Source of the DNA: Dioscorea cayenensis subsp. rotundata
Taxonomy: Eukaryota; Streptophyta; Magnoliopsida; Dioscoreales; Dioscoreaceae
Direction: 5' to 3'
DNA length: 64,000 nt
NCBI RefSeq assembly: GCF_009730915.1
Contig: NC_052481.1
Location: forward strand, 2,542,001-2,606,000
Shown here in pieces: positions 37,091 through 48,432 of this stretch. The translations under genes were made by a program, and so were the position numbers. The notes under the pieces are model-generated. The model searched no databases. It was given only the letters and a program-made list of their open reading frames with translations, and was not told the origin of the DNA. Position 1 is the first letter of the stretch; every line of letters begins with the position of its first letter.

Positions 37091-38470
37091 CTATAAAGCA
37101 GAACCATCACCCACTAGCACTTTGAAAGGAGGACTTGGTTGCACATCCAAATGTAAAAATTTTGCAAACCTAGGCTGCATAAAACTGTTGTTACTGCCCA
37201 CATCCAATAAAATTTGAACTTGATGCCCATTGATAACCCCAGTAAATCTCATAGTACTAGACACAGGAGCACTGTTTATAGCATTCAATGAATGTTTAGT
37301 GGAAGATTCTTCAGAAACTAAAGGATTTTCAAATCCCACAGTAAAATCAACAGTAGGAATAGTCACCGAATTAACAATAATGCCATCAGGAACCTCTTCA
37401 TCAATATTAGTATCCTCATCCCATTGCAACAACAACAACCTTTTATTTGGGCATTTATGAGTAGGAGAAAATTTCTCGTCACAATTAAAACATAAGCCTT
37501 TGGCACGTCTTAATTGCATTTCATTAAAACTGATTCTCTTAATTGGCTGAGAAGAACTAGGGGACCCCGATGTGGTTTGCTGAGTAGTACTTTGAATATT
37601 CTGTGAATTCACCCAAGTTTTAGGAATAGCAGAAATTCCTTAATTTGGCCTAAAAGAGTTATTGCTGCCATGAACGTCTGGTAGAAGAACAACACATTTA
37701 GAAGATCCTTTGACAACTATTGAACATTTATCAGTATATTTGTCTTCATACAATCGAGTTAATTGCATAGCTTGAGGTAATGACTCAGGCTTTAAAGGAA
37801 TGATATCCCTTTGAATATCCTTCTTCAAACCACTAATGAAACAAGTCAACAATGCTTTGTGTGACATTCCTTCCATTCTATTTGCCAATGTAATGAATGT
37901 ATCATAATATTGATCAACAGTGCCACCATGAGACAACTTAAACAAGGCATAACCCGGATCTTCATAAGCAGAAGGTCCATAAGCAAATTCAAAAGCCTGT
38001 AAAAACTGAGACCATGAGACAAAATACCCATTCTTCTTCATCATCTGATACCAAGGAATAACTGGTCCCTCAAAATGTATTTGAGCAATCTTGAGTTTAT
38101 AAGGATCAGTAATATCAAAATACTCAAAGAATTATTCAGCTTGATATATCCACTGCAGCACATCAGAACCATCAAAACGGGGAAAATCCAGTCTAATTGC
38201 TCTCATATTAGTAGAAGGAATAGCATGATAGTCCTGTTCTTCCCTAATCGCTGCTGGTTGAACCGATGATGAAGTAGTAACATTGTCCTGCAACTGAGGT
38301 TGATGATTCTCTAGAATTAGAGATAATGGAGAGAGAGCTTGTTCTACCAAACTCACACGTTCATCACGCTGATTCATGGCTGCCAAAAATCTCTCTTCAC
38401 GTTGCTCCATAACAGTCATCATAGTATCAAATCGAGCTGTAATATCCTTCATACGTGTGGATTCTGCCAT
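37091..38470 (-). pseudogene. gypsy gag and protease region, interrupted
   Basis: Translation starts at ATG 38470 (MAESTRMKD). The frame holds the gag core (FEFAYGPSAYEDPGYALFKL), a zinc knuckle (CFNCDEKFSPTHKC) and the aspartic protease. Stops interrupt it at about 38132 and 37640. The protease active site reads LLDVGSNNSF where LLDSG would be expected, so the DSG triad is lost. Confidence 0.8.
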
Positions 38471-38515
38471 GAAAAAGAACAAAATCTCCCCAGAAATCAA
38501 ACGAAAGCACCAAAA

Positions 38516-39150
38516 TGTTATGGAATTTCAATCAATAAAGAGGAAAAACTAAGATCCATGAATCCAGCTCACAGATTATTGAGAATCCTCTTACAATTCG
38601 GTCACAAATCATCAGAATGTTCAAACGAAATAGTATTTCTCTCAGAGTTTGGCAATCTCCACAAGATTCACATCAAATCAAGAACAGAATTACTAGGAAA
38701 AAACAGAGAAACAATCCAGGAATTGACAATGAAAACATGAAGACAATGGGAAGCTAAGTTCCCTTCCGATCCACCGTCGGAGATCCCCGTCGGAGCTTGC
38801 CGGAAACCGTAGACGAACAGGATCAAACCCCAACCACTTCAGACCATTGATACCCTTTCTCCTTTCTCTTTTCTCCCTTTTATATCCCTTTCCAGCTGGC
38901 ATCAACGAACCTTCTCAAAGTTCTCCCGATGTCTTCTCTTCATTGGTCCACGTCATCACCTGTAACGAACCCCTTTAAACGAGAGTTCCTCCATTTGATT
39001 CTCTGGCCACGTCCACCAATGGCTGCTTCATTAGCCACGTCTCTCCCTTGAATGTCATTACAATCTGCTGATGTGGAAGGCAGCATCCTCCTCACATGCC
39101 CTTTATTTGAAACTCCAGCACTTGGCACTAGCTCCTCTCACGCCATTACA
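38516..39150 (-). repeat. gypsy 5' LTR
   Basis: This is the 635-base LTR upstream of gag in element orientation, adjoining the tRNA priming site. It should contain the element promoter. Confidence 0.9.
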
Positions 39151-40255
39151 GATTGCAGAAATGATGCATACCAATCACAATTATAATGGCTTCTGCAATC
39201 ATTTATGCTCAAGATTCATAACGAATAGTTGCAGAAAACAAATAAGGGAATCAGAGATGGAGGAGTTTGCCAAATCATTGAAAAAGGTCTTCAAGCAAGG
39301 CATCATTAAACAGGTAATTATATATGTTTTTGTTACTTAAATCACCCAAGTTAGTACCATTTGGACCACCACTTCTGTTACTATTATCAGTAGATTATAT
39401 ATGCAGTGTATAAGTGAATATATATATATATAGTTAATTTTAATAAATTATTTTTTTTAAATTTATAATATATTTCTTCAATTTTAATAACAGCTTTGAA
39501 ATAATAATAATAATAACAATATAATTTTCTCCTTAAAACTAATAATTATATGCTGTGTTGCAACAACACTCCATCCTCAACTCATCCCCTCACACACGAG
39601 GGACACTGGCTAAAAAAACACACACAGGGGGCATGGCTTTACATTTGGTACGGTTTTGCTCAATCAACTTGATCAGCAACCTGTAACTGACTCACATAAA
39701 CTGTTTATGTGTTAGGTTTTTTCCAAACTGTGACTCTGCAGATTAAGTCTTTGTTTATTTTATTTTATTTTTTTTATAAAAAAATTCACAAACAATAATA
39801 GGCTTTCACAAGAATAGAACCCATGAAGGTCTAACCAAATGGCTACAAATGTTGTAAGTCAAATTTATAGCAAACATTATTAAAACAATAAAATCAACAA
39901 TGGTGCCAAATAAGACTAATAAGTTTTGATTTAGTACATGTTGCTTTATTAAAAAATATAAATAATAAATAAGTCTTATACTCAACTAGGTTACGTTACG
40001 AGAAAGAGCGTAGTAACCTCTTACAAAAACAGTCATAGTTAACCTAAAATTTTGTTATTGTAAATTTCTATAATATTTTTAAATTATATATTTATTTATT
40101 TAAAAATTTATAAAGCCCATGAGCTGGTAGTTACGACCCGGCCCGCCGGTTTGACAGTGTGTCTCGGGCCGGGTCCGGCTCAGCCAGTCACCCTAGACTC
40201 TCTTGGCCCGCCGAGTTCCAGGCCCAATTAACAGGCCCGCGCCCCCGCAAATAGC
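39151..40255. other. junction of units A and B, with insert in unit B
   Basis: 39156-39340 is the right end of unit A and matches 46530-46660. Unit B starts near 39490 with an AAT tract and leader (gttgcaacaacactccatcctc) homologous to 27690-27770. From about 39600 to 40250 some 650 bases have no counterpart in unit A, including a GC-rich end (acccggcccgccgg). This insert separates the PPR leader from the PPR coding remnant. Confidence 0.55.
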
Positions 40256-40675
40256 TACATCATCATCGTCGTCATCATCGACATCCATCGATTCTCCAAC
40301 GCGCATCCTCAAGCTCATCGCCGCCCGGCGCGCCACCCTCTCCCACTCCATCCTCATCCAAGCCTCCTCCCGTTCCGGCCGCATCTCCCTCGCCTACTCC
40401 CTCTTCAACCGCATCTTCTCTCTCCAGACCTACCGATCTCTCATGCAATCCCCTCTGCCGCAAGAAAATGGGCTTGTGAAGGGGTTTTGCGATGTGGATA
40501 AGGTGGAAGAGGCACGTATGTGAATACATGGATGATGGTTTTGGTGAGAGTTTGCTGCAGTGATGATGGAGATGTGTTGAAGCTGATGGTTTTTGAAGAT
40601 TGTTGATGAAGAGGAATGGAGAAGAAGGACAAAGCTTGTGCATTTGGGGACTGGTTTGGAGTATTTTTACTTAAT
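40256..40675 (+). pseudogene. PPR pseudogene, unit B (internally deleted copy of 27788-29011)
   Basis: The sequence follows the intact PPR gene but lacks three internal blocks. About 340 bases are missing after CTCATCGCCGCCCGGCGCG. About 390 bases are missing where CTCTGCCGCAAGAAA joins ATGGGCTTGTG. About 40 bases are missing near GGAAGAGGCACG. The start codon is absent and the frame ends in a stop soon after the third gap. The last 150 bases and the 3' flank still match. Only a fraction of one PPR motif survives, so no function is expected. Confidence 0.85.
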
Positions 40676-41924
40676 TGAAAGAATTGAGTAGAAAGATGCA
40701 ATTATATTATTTGAAATTCCTGCTGGATGATATTGTGGATTCTGATGATCTGCCTCAATGAACAAGCGTCAACAATCACAATTAAGGTAAAATGTATTTG
40801 ATCATTGACTTTATTTCAAAAGAATGATAATCACAATGACAATGAACCAATGCATATTCACATAAGCCTTGATACTTATCTTGCATCAAGAATGAATTTT
40901 CATCTGAACCTCATATATGCTGCTTATTTTAAGATTTCTGTATCATTTGTTGCTTGAGAATATCATTGAGATCTACAAAAGTGTGGATGGTTATCTAGTA
41001 ACGCATCCTCGCCTGATTTTTATAAGAAGATTTTTGAGCAATTCAATTGTTGGCTTTATCCCCAAACCCAAGTATACACAATGGCAATTAAATGCTATGA
41101 TTTTCACAGGTGGTGGTCTCTCATCTTGCAATATTATTTATTCATGTGAAGCTTATATGAATGCTGCTGCTGATTTTAGAGTTGATGTATAGCCAGAAAT
41201 ACTGAGAAATAAGCAGGGTAGATCAATGAGAAACTAGGGGAAGAACGAGTGGGTGAACGACAAGCATGTTGTTGGTCTATGAATATAGGAACAGAGTAAT
41301 ACAACGTAAAATTAATTCAGCTTCTTTTCACCATGCAAGAGTCGTTCATCATTTTCTATCTGAAACCCGGATATTTATTTTTTAAAACCAATGCGCAATT
41401 ACTAGATTTCTTCTGGGAACTTCCAGAAGGAAAAGAGATCTGTAGCTGCTATCTTTGTCTTCTAGGACCTCCGAGGATTTTTTTTTCCTTAATCCCTTTA
41501 TTACTTCTGACAAACCTTAGTGATAAAGGTTTTTAACAATATTTCTCTATTTTGTCTTCTTTCTTAATGCCATTAATGAGTTTCTCTGAAGAACTATGGT
41601 TGTTTAATGCTTTTTTGGTAGTTCACTAACTTCACTCCTGCTTAATTTATCCGGAAAAGTATTATTTAATTTGACCAATTTAATTAGAATTGGTCAACAT
41701 TTGTAACTTGCATTAAAAACAAATGACAAAAACTGAAGATACTATATTTTCTTAGGACATCTGCCAATTAAAAAAAATATAAGCACAAATGTAAGATCTT
41801 TAAATGCTTGCAGTGCTGGTCGCACTCTAGGTCCCAATTACATCACACCCAAGTAGTTCTCAATTGAGTTGCTTACTACTTCTGAGCAGATTAAACTACA
41901 TACAAGAATATAGTCTGACTTTAT
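40676..41924. other. duplicated spacer, unit B
   Basis: This is the counterpart of 29012-30242 and contains the 3' flanks of the PPR pseudogene and the P450. No additional gene is seen. Confidence 0.6.
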
Positions 41925-43930
41925 TTACTTATTAAGCTTTGCACAAGAAGGCCTTGCGGTAGCTATAGCAACTAATGGCTTTTCCTTCTTTAAGACAATC
42001 CCAAACTTTTCAACAAGATCAAGTTTGGAGTTACCAGGCAATCTCCACTCAAAGGAATGTAGCATTGTAGCCAGTATATACTTGTTCATCTTTTCTGCTA
42101 GTGGAATGCCCACACAAATTCTTCGTCCAAAACCAAATGGGATGAAATTGAAGTTATTGCTACCACCATATTCCCATCTATTAGTTCCCGTTAGAAACCT
42201 TTCTGGTATGAATTCTGATGGATTTTCCCAGACACTGGGGTTTCTATGTATGGCCCAGGCATTGATGAAAACTTTGGCTCCTTTTGGGATCATATATCCT
42301 CCTATGGAGGATGTTGCTGTGGGATAACGAGGTACTAAGAGTGGGACTGGCGGATGTAAACGAAGCGATTCTTTTACCAATGCCTCCAAATAGTGCAATT
42401 TTGGTAGATGTGTTTCATCTACCATTTCCTCTTTCCCTACCACTGACTCGAGCTCTTCTTGTGCTTTCCTGATTGTCTCAGGCTTATTCATCATTTCAGC
42501 CAAGGTCCATTCTACCGTGGTTGATGTTGTATCTGTGCCACCTAAAACTATGTTCTGCAGTCACATGACAATTAGACATTTCTTGTGTATTACACCTTGA
42601 TGGTGGTGTCATTGAAAGAATACTTAAATGCTTTTTGTGGTAATAAAAAAAAGATGCATTTCCATAAGCTGCTTATACTTTATTAGGTTGATAAATATTT
42701 ATTGATTGTGACTAAAAGTGCACTAATGGAAAGTTGGATAAGAACCCTTTTGGAAACAAGGAAAAACTTTGGTATCATGTTTGCCTGAACCTACTATATG
42801 CCTCTTGTGTTCTTTTGATCTTTTAGTTCTTTCTAAATTTTTATGTTAGGTTTTTGCTAAATTGGTCTCGTACTGCAACAGGAAGTTTGTTTTTGAGTAA
42901 TGACGTATTGAACTAACTGATAATGGTATAAGCAAATTACTCTATATGATTTTGTTATGCGTTGTGGTTTTAAAAACAAGCTTACACTTACCGCGAATAA
43001 TCCTTTGATGTTGTCCGTGGTCAGGAGCTGATGGGGGTCCTCTTTCACCATCTCCAGCATCACCTGAAGAAAATCTTTCGTCTTCTTTTGATCACCACTT
43101 GCTTCCAGAGTTCCCTTCCTCTGCTCGATGATCATGTTCAGAAGTCTGTCAAGCCTTTCTTTGTGCTCTTTCATTTTCTGTTGCACCCCTTGCAAGTCCA
43201 TCCATTCCAGCACAGGGAAGATATCTGACATGTTTGTGACACCTAATAAGTGTACTATACCATCCACCAGCTCCCGGAACTCACCACCAACCCGCTCCCG
43301 CTCCTCTGCTGCCAGTGAGTTGCCCCACAACATGGCGGTGACCACGTTGAGTGCTGTGACAAATGCCACCTGTCCGACATCCACCACTTCTCCTGTTTTT
43401 CGATGCAACTCCTCGACCATGCTCCTTACCTCCCGTTGGCGCAATGCATGGAAAGAGTCAAGTATCTTGGTGTTGAGCAGCTCCCGCACAAACACTTTGC
43501 GAAGGGTGCGCCACTTGGGACTGTAGGGCTGGAAGACCATGTCTTGCGCACCAAATGAGATGATTCTGGCAGCCGCAGTGGTGTCATGATTTGCAAAGGT
43601 GGCATCATGGTCTCTGCACACCTCCATAGATGCCTCTGACGAGCTCACTATTATGCATTGCCTGGATCCAATCCACATCGTCATGAGAGGGCCAAATGTT
43701 TGAGCCAAGTCTGCAAAGCAGCGGTGGAGGTCGGGACGGAGGAAGGGGAGGTAACCGACAACCGGCAGACCTCGTGGACCTGGAGGCAGGCTTGGTGTGT
43801 CTTTTATTCTCTTCACTCCTTTTCGGTAAACAATGAAAATGACCACAGATATGAGAAAGAAGAAGTTGAGTGGCATTCTGTCAGGCTCTAGGAGTTGATA
43901 CCAAGATGATGCTTCAGAGACCTTGCCCAT
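41925..43930 (-). CDS. cytochrome P450, CYP76-like (unit B copy)
   Basis: Two exons (43930-42992 and 42554-41925) give 522 residues with the same intron position as the unit A copy. It keeps the membrane anchor, PPGPR hinge, ESLRLHPP, PERF and the haem loop FGFGRRICVG with Cys460. In the I helix it has GGTDTT in place of AGTDTT. It differs from copy A at scattered sites, including MTMWIG for MMMRIG and AQDMVF for MQDIGF in regions near the substrate pocket, so activity could differ. The start ATG 43930 is the first in frame. The TATA box of copy A is changed here. The frame is intact, so it is probably a functional paralogue. Confidence 0.92.
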
Positions 43931-43984
43931 TTTGATTTAAAAAAAAAGGCATATAACAATGGACTGTTCTATTAAGTTCTGCAG

Positions 43985-43993
43985 TTCTTTACA
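43985..43993 (-). promoter_or_regulatory. degenerate TATA position of P450 unit B
   Basis: The minus strand reads TGTAAAGAA at the place where copy A has TATAAAAAA, with identical flanks (gag...ctgcag). The core promoter may be weakened or shifted. Confidence 0.45.
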
Positions 43994-44962
43994 CTCAAGT
44001 GTCAACACAAATTGTGGTGGAAAAATATGGTAATCAAAGATGAGGAGTTTGTGGTGAATGATCAATGAATAATTTCGCGATTAAAATAACAGCCATTATC
44101 TTGGATGAGAGATTTCTATCCATTAACTGTTCTACCACACACTTCTTGATAAGTGCAGAAATACAGATGTTTCAAGGGTTTGAAGAAATAGTGACAGGAA
44201 GCAATACAAGCAGTGACTGAAAAATCTTACTGGATGATATATCTCTGAACAGGCAAGAATCTGCTTGTGTGGATAAAAAGCAACCAGAACAGTTGCCTAG
44301 GTAAGCTGTCAGACATAATTTCATTTCAATTTCAATTATGGAAAATCAAATGGTGATGATATTTCACAATGACAATGACAATGATAACTTCTTTTGTTCA
44401 AATTAAAATTTCTGAAACAACCTTATGAAAAAAACAATTACCTTCTTTGACATGATCTTTGAGTTTTCTAGAGAATTGTAGTTAGTTATCTGGTATTTAC
44501 TCATACCCGGTATAATTATTAATGTGATTTCTGATGATTTGTGGTTGGGGATACTTATTACTTAAGGTGGGCTGGTTCAAGTATAAAGTTCTGCAACATT
44601 CTTATGTTATGTGAAGTCTAACGACAAATTGCAGGTAATCTATTTTGTCCAGCATATTTCTTACAAATTCATATAAACACAAATGTAGGACTTTTTTATA
44701 GTAGTAATGCTAGTTACTCATGATGCAGGTCCCTGTGTTATATCACCCCCTAATAGTCCCTAAGAGTCCTCTGTTGAGCTGTTCACTTCTCTTCTACCAG
44801 AATAAACTTATGATAAATTGTATGACTTAATTTAGTCATACAGCTGTTTGCAGAAATGCCTTTCTTTGGTAATGTCCTCCTATCGATCTTTCCAGTAATC
44901 ACATTTCCATGAAAATAAAAGATGGGAATATCAGATTCTCATGTTTGGTTGATTAGCAGAAC
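43994..44962. other. upstream region of P450 unit B
   Basis: This matches 32325-33160 of unit A with indels, including about 200 bases around 44100-44320 not seen in A. No gene is seen. Confidence 0.5.
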
Positions 44963-44976
44963 TTATTCAAGTATTT

Positions 44977-45855
44977 TTGGGGGAAAGAGCTCATAGAGCT
45001 AATTTTATTAATAAGAAAAGAAGGTTTACAAAAGTTCAAAGATTACATCACAAAGAAGAAAAACAAAGCAAAAGAAGACAAACAACAATAAACACTGGAA
45101 AGAGAAACTAGAAAACAAAACCATGCTCAGAAAAAGACTTCATGATCCACCTCGGCAGGTCACGGCCAGACAGAAAGAGGTTTAGACGGTGGAGGTTATT
45201 CCCAGCAAATATGGCTAAGGCAGACGCTGGACCATTCCAGCAAGAAGGAATGGTGATCATAGAGGGATTACCCACAATATGAAGCAAGTGAGAGATGTCG
45301 GAAAGATCCTGCGCAAACCGCCAAGTGGTAGGATTACGGCCATCCAACAGAGCTTGAGATATATCATGGTTGCAGTGAAGGATGCGACGAATATCCAGAT
45401 GCCGATCAGAAGAGGTCCGAAGAGCAATGCAAAGAGCTTTGATACCCGCTTCAAAATGAGAATCTGCTTTGAATGTGCAGCAACCTGCACAAGAGATAAC
45501 ATAGTTATGATTTGAGATAAAAATCCCTGACTTACCAAGCTTGCTGCTGTCAGTCCATATGTGGGCATAAAAGAGAAAGAGGCCGTCAAAGATGGAGAAG
45601 TTATTGAGGAGGCGCCTTCGTCCCAATAGAGAGAAATTTTCCTGCATAAATTCCTGGACATGGATAACAGCTTTGGAAGGAATGTTAGAAAACTTGGGTT
45701 TGATATTGTTGAAGATGAGATCACAGCGAGCCTTCCACAAAAATCAAATAGTGGCAGCAATAACAGATACAGTATGAATAGAAAAGTTATGATCAGAGAT
45801 CCATAAACCAGCAGAAATTAAATCAGGGAAGGAAATATTAATGCCAAGGTTATAG
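44977..45855 (-). mobile_element. 5'-truncated LINE (non-LTR retrotransposon) insertion
   Basis: The 879-base insert is flanked by the perfect 14-base duplication ttattcaagtattt (44963-44976 and 45856-45869). Unit A has a single copy of nearly the same sequence at about 33165-33180, an empty site. On the minus strand it holds the 3' end of a LINE ORF2, then a short 3' UTR ending ccccc plus a short A run next to the duplication. The 5' part of the element is missing, as is usual for LINEs. Confidence 0.9.
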
Positions 45856-45860
45856 TTATT
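45108..45860 (-). pseudogene. LINE ORF2 C-terminal remnant with RNase H-like domain
   Basis: The minus strand reads ...FLWKARCDLIFNN, then a region with IWTDSSKLGKSGIFI and HFEAGIKALCIAL typical of the RNase H-like tail of plant LINE polyproteins, ending SEHGFVF. A stop lies just before FLWKARC. Reverse transcriptase and endonuclease regions are absent. Confidence 0.75.
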
Positions 45861-45869
45861 CAAGTATTT

Positions 45870-46420
45870 GGTTTACTAGAAGTGAACCTTAACATAAAGA
45901 AATTGACTTATTTGCTTTTGGAAACCCTTTTGTTTAATTGTAGAATAAGTTAGAGATGCATCAGTATATGATTTATCAGGCTAATCACTCCAATAAAACT
46001 CCAAACACCACCAAACAGAATAATTTTCGAAAGAGTTGGTGGAATAATTACAAAACATATGTTAGGTGTTTGGTTGATGACAAATTCCTTTTCTTGAAAA
46101 TGCTTAAGACTGGTGATATCTTCTAATTCGATTAAGAGATTTCTTTTCTTGATTCTTTGATATAAAAGTACAGGATGTGGTATCAAAAAGAAGTTGCATA
46201 GGAACTGTTTGATATGAATTGAGGAAAAACTCCAATATCAGTTATTTACATGCTTTTCATCTTTTATTTCTTTCTAATTCATGTTAGCTATTTATCGAAT
46301 TGTCCTTATAGGAAGCATACTTTCGATCAATGTTTCGAAGAACTGATAGAGCACATAGCCAGGCTAGTCTATAACTGAACTTTTCATGCGTTTTGGTTTG
46401 GAAAGCAAGCTTATGCTCAC
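45870..46420. other. unit B sequence beyond the LINE
   Basis: This matches about 33180-33540 of unit A, with extra bases. No gene is seen in it. Confidence 0.5.
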
Positions 46421-46493
46421 CATGAATACTGCTTTCATGTTGTCTATTATCAGGGGCTCATGGCGGTCCTTCTTCACCTACTTGATCATCATG
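46421..46493 (-). pseudogene. P450 exon-1 tail relic, unit B
   Basis: The minus strand reads VKKDRHEPLIIDNMKAVFM followed by a GTGAGC donor, with a TAG three codons upstream of this stretch. It is the same exon end as in the intact P450s and the counterpart of 33543-33620. The remaining parts of this gene are gone. Confidence 0.6.
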
Positions 46494-46750
46494 AATAGTA
46501 CCAATGACAGTTAGATTAACATCTGCAGTTATATATGCTCAAAGTTTCGACATGAATAGTTGCAGACAAATATGGGAATCAGAGGTAGAGAAGTTTGCCA
46601 AACCATTGAAGAAGTTATCAAGACATCATTAAAAAGGTAATTATGTTGTTACTTTTGTTGACACATAAATGGGGCTACAAATGATCCAGATATTTTTAAT
46701 CATGAATTCTCTAATACACTCTTTTAACTCAGTATGAAAAGAGCAATCGG

Positions 46751-48432
46751 TCAGGAAGCAAGGACCTCATGGGAAAGCTTCGGAGTTGGTACAGCGACAA
46801 GCGGTGTGGCCTTTTTGAGAACAATCCCAAACCTCTCAGAAAGGTCGAGCTTGGTTCCCTCTGGTAGATTCCAATCGAAAGAATGCAGCAACGAAGCCAA
46901 TGCATATCCAACTATCCGCTCAGCCATCGGAATCCCTGCACATATCCGCCTCCCTGACCCGAATGGGAAGTACCTGAAATCATTCCCGGTAAAATCCCAT
47001 TTACTGCCATCAATACCAAGAAACCTCTCTGGCTTGAACTCCAATGGATTTTCCCATATTGCAGGGTCTCTGTGAATAGCCCACACATTGACAAAGACCT
47101 GACTTCCTTGAGGTATAGTGTAGCCATTGATGGTGCATGTGGAGTTTGGACAATGAGGGACAAGGAGAGGGAGTGCAGGGTGGAGTCTAAGTACTTCTTT
47201 GATGACAGCTCCCAAGTATGTGAGTTTTGGAAGGTGAGACTCTTCAACCATATTGTCCTTCCCTACTACTTGTTCTAATTCTTGTTGTGCTTTTTTCATC
47301 ATCTCTGGCTTTTGAATCAGCTCTGCCATTGCCCATTCTACTGTGTTTGATGTTGTCTCTGTTCCTCCAACCACCATGTCCTGTTTCCATGCATGCTTCT
47401 TTGTTAGTAGATTAAAGAGTGAATCATGCTTGCTTTAGATGACATATATATGAGTTGTATTCTTATACTATGCATGTATCTTACCATGAGAAGAGCCTTG
47501 ACATGGTTAATAGTAAAGGGAGTAGTGGCACCACTCTTACTATTATCATCACCACCCCCATCCTTCTCCATCCTTAGCATAAACCCTAGGAAATCCTTAT
47601 CCTCACACCCATCTCCACCATTCTTTTTCCTCTCCTCTATAATCCTCTCAAATATCCCATCCAACCTTACCAACTTCTCCTTCATTTTCCTCTGTATCCC
47701 TTGCACATCAAACCTCTCCAACCTCGGAAAAAAATCAGACAAGTTTGGCTTCCCTAACATCTCTGTTATGTCCCCTACCACCTCCCTGAACTCTTTCCCC
47801 ACCTCCTTCCTTTTCTCCTCCCCTTCCACAACCCCTCCCCACAACATACTTGTTATCACATTCATCACCATCAAGAACATCTGTGCCCCTACATCCACTG
47901 CTTCTCCGGCCATCTCTTCCAAATGTATTAGCAGTGACTTCATCTCTCGCTGGCGTAACCAGTAAACCCGGTCAAGGCTTGCCTTTCCGAGCATCTCTCT
48001 GACACATATTTTACGTAGTAAACGCAGTGTAGGGCCGTTGGGAGATGAAACTATGTTTGATTTTATATACTCCATTGTCTTGGCTGCGGCCGGGATTATT
48101 CTGTTGGCGAAGTTGTCATCTTGCAACCGGAGAACCTCTTTGGCCATATCCACCCCACTGATTACTATGGCAAGGCGGTTTCCGAGCTTGATGGTAAAGA
48201 TAGGGCCATGGGTTTTTGCCAAGGTGGCAAAGTGAGTGTGTAGCTCAGGGTTGAGAGTTAGAAGGTTGCCGAAGATTGGAACTCCGGCAGGGCCCGGTGG
48301 GAGAGATAGGCATCTCCGGCGAAGCCACCGGGTTATTGTTTTATAGCATAGGAATATAAGGAGTGTAACTGAGGTGCATAGGATGGTGATGGTGGTTGTT
48401 TTAGAGTTTATTATTAGGGTTGTTGTGGCCAT
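46751..48432 (-). CDS. cytochrome P450, CYP76-like (third, diverged copy)
   Basis: This is a microsomal haem monooxygenase close to the CYP76 family (geraniol 8-hydroxylase-like); the substrate cannot be told. Exons 48432-47485 and 47380-46751 give 525 residues. An N-terminal anchor (about 14-32) leads to LPPGPAG, then GGTETT in the I helix, EVLR in the K helix, PERF and the haem loop FGSGRRICAG with Cys463. ATG 48432 (followed by GCC) is chosen because the anchor follows at once, as in the family. An in-frame ATG at 48606 would add 58 residues rich in T, K, P and H. It is clearly more distant from the two tandem copies than they are from each other. The frame is intact. Confidence 0.9.

Larger units (their letters stand above)
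33667..39150 (-). mobile_element. Ty3/gypsy chromovirus-like LTR retrotransposon, 5484 bp, defective
   Basis: Two LTRs (33667-34303 and 38516-39150) with TG...CA ends flank gag-pol sequence read on the minus strand. The element is bounded by the 5-bp duplication gattg at 33662-33666 and 39151-39155. The priming site next to the 5' LTR reads TGGTGCTTTCGTTTGA and the polypurine tract next to the 3' LTR reads AAATGGGGAGGG. Domain order is gag, zinc knuckle, protease, RT, RNase H, integrase and a remnant chromodomain. Several stops, a mutated protease site and a deletion after the integrase core make it non-autonomous. Unit B lacks it, so insertion followed the segmental duplication. Confidence 0.93.

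Noticed and set aside
39200-39320. Exon-like frame MEEFAKSLKKVFKQGIIKQ at the end of unit A
   Set aside because: The unit B counterpart near 46580-46640 carries indels that break the frame, and no neighbouring exon was found.
27690-48432. P450-PPR block as a biosynthetic gene cluster
   Set aside because: Only P450s of one clan are grouped. No terpene synthase, methyltransferase, acyltransferase or other pathway enzyme is nearby, and the PPR gene is an unrelated organellar factor.
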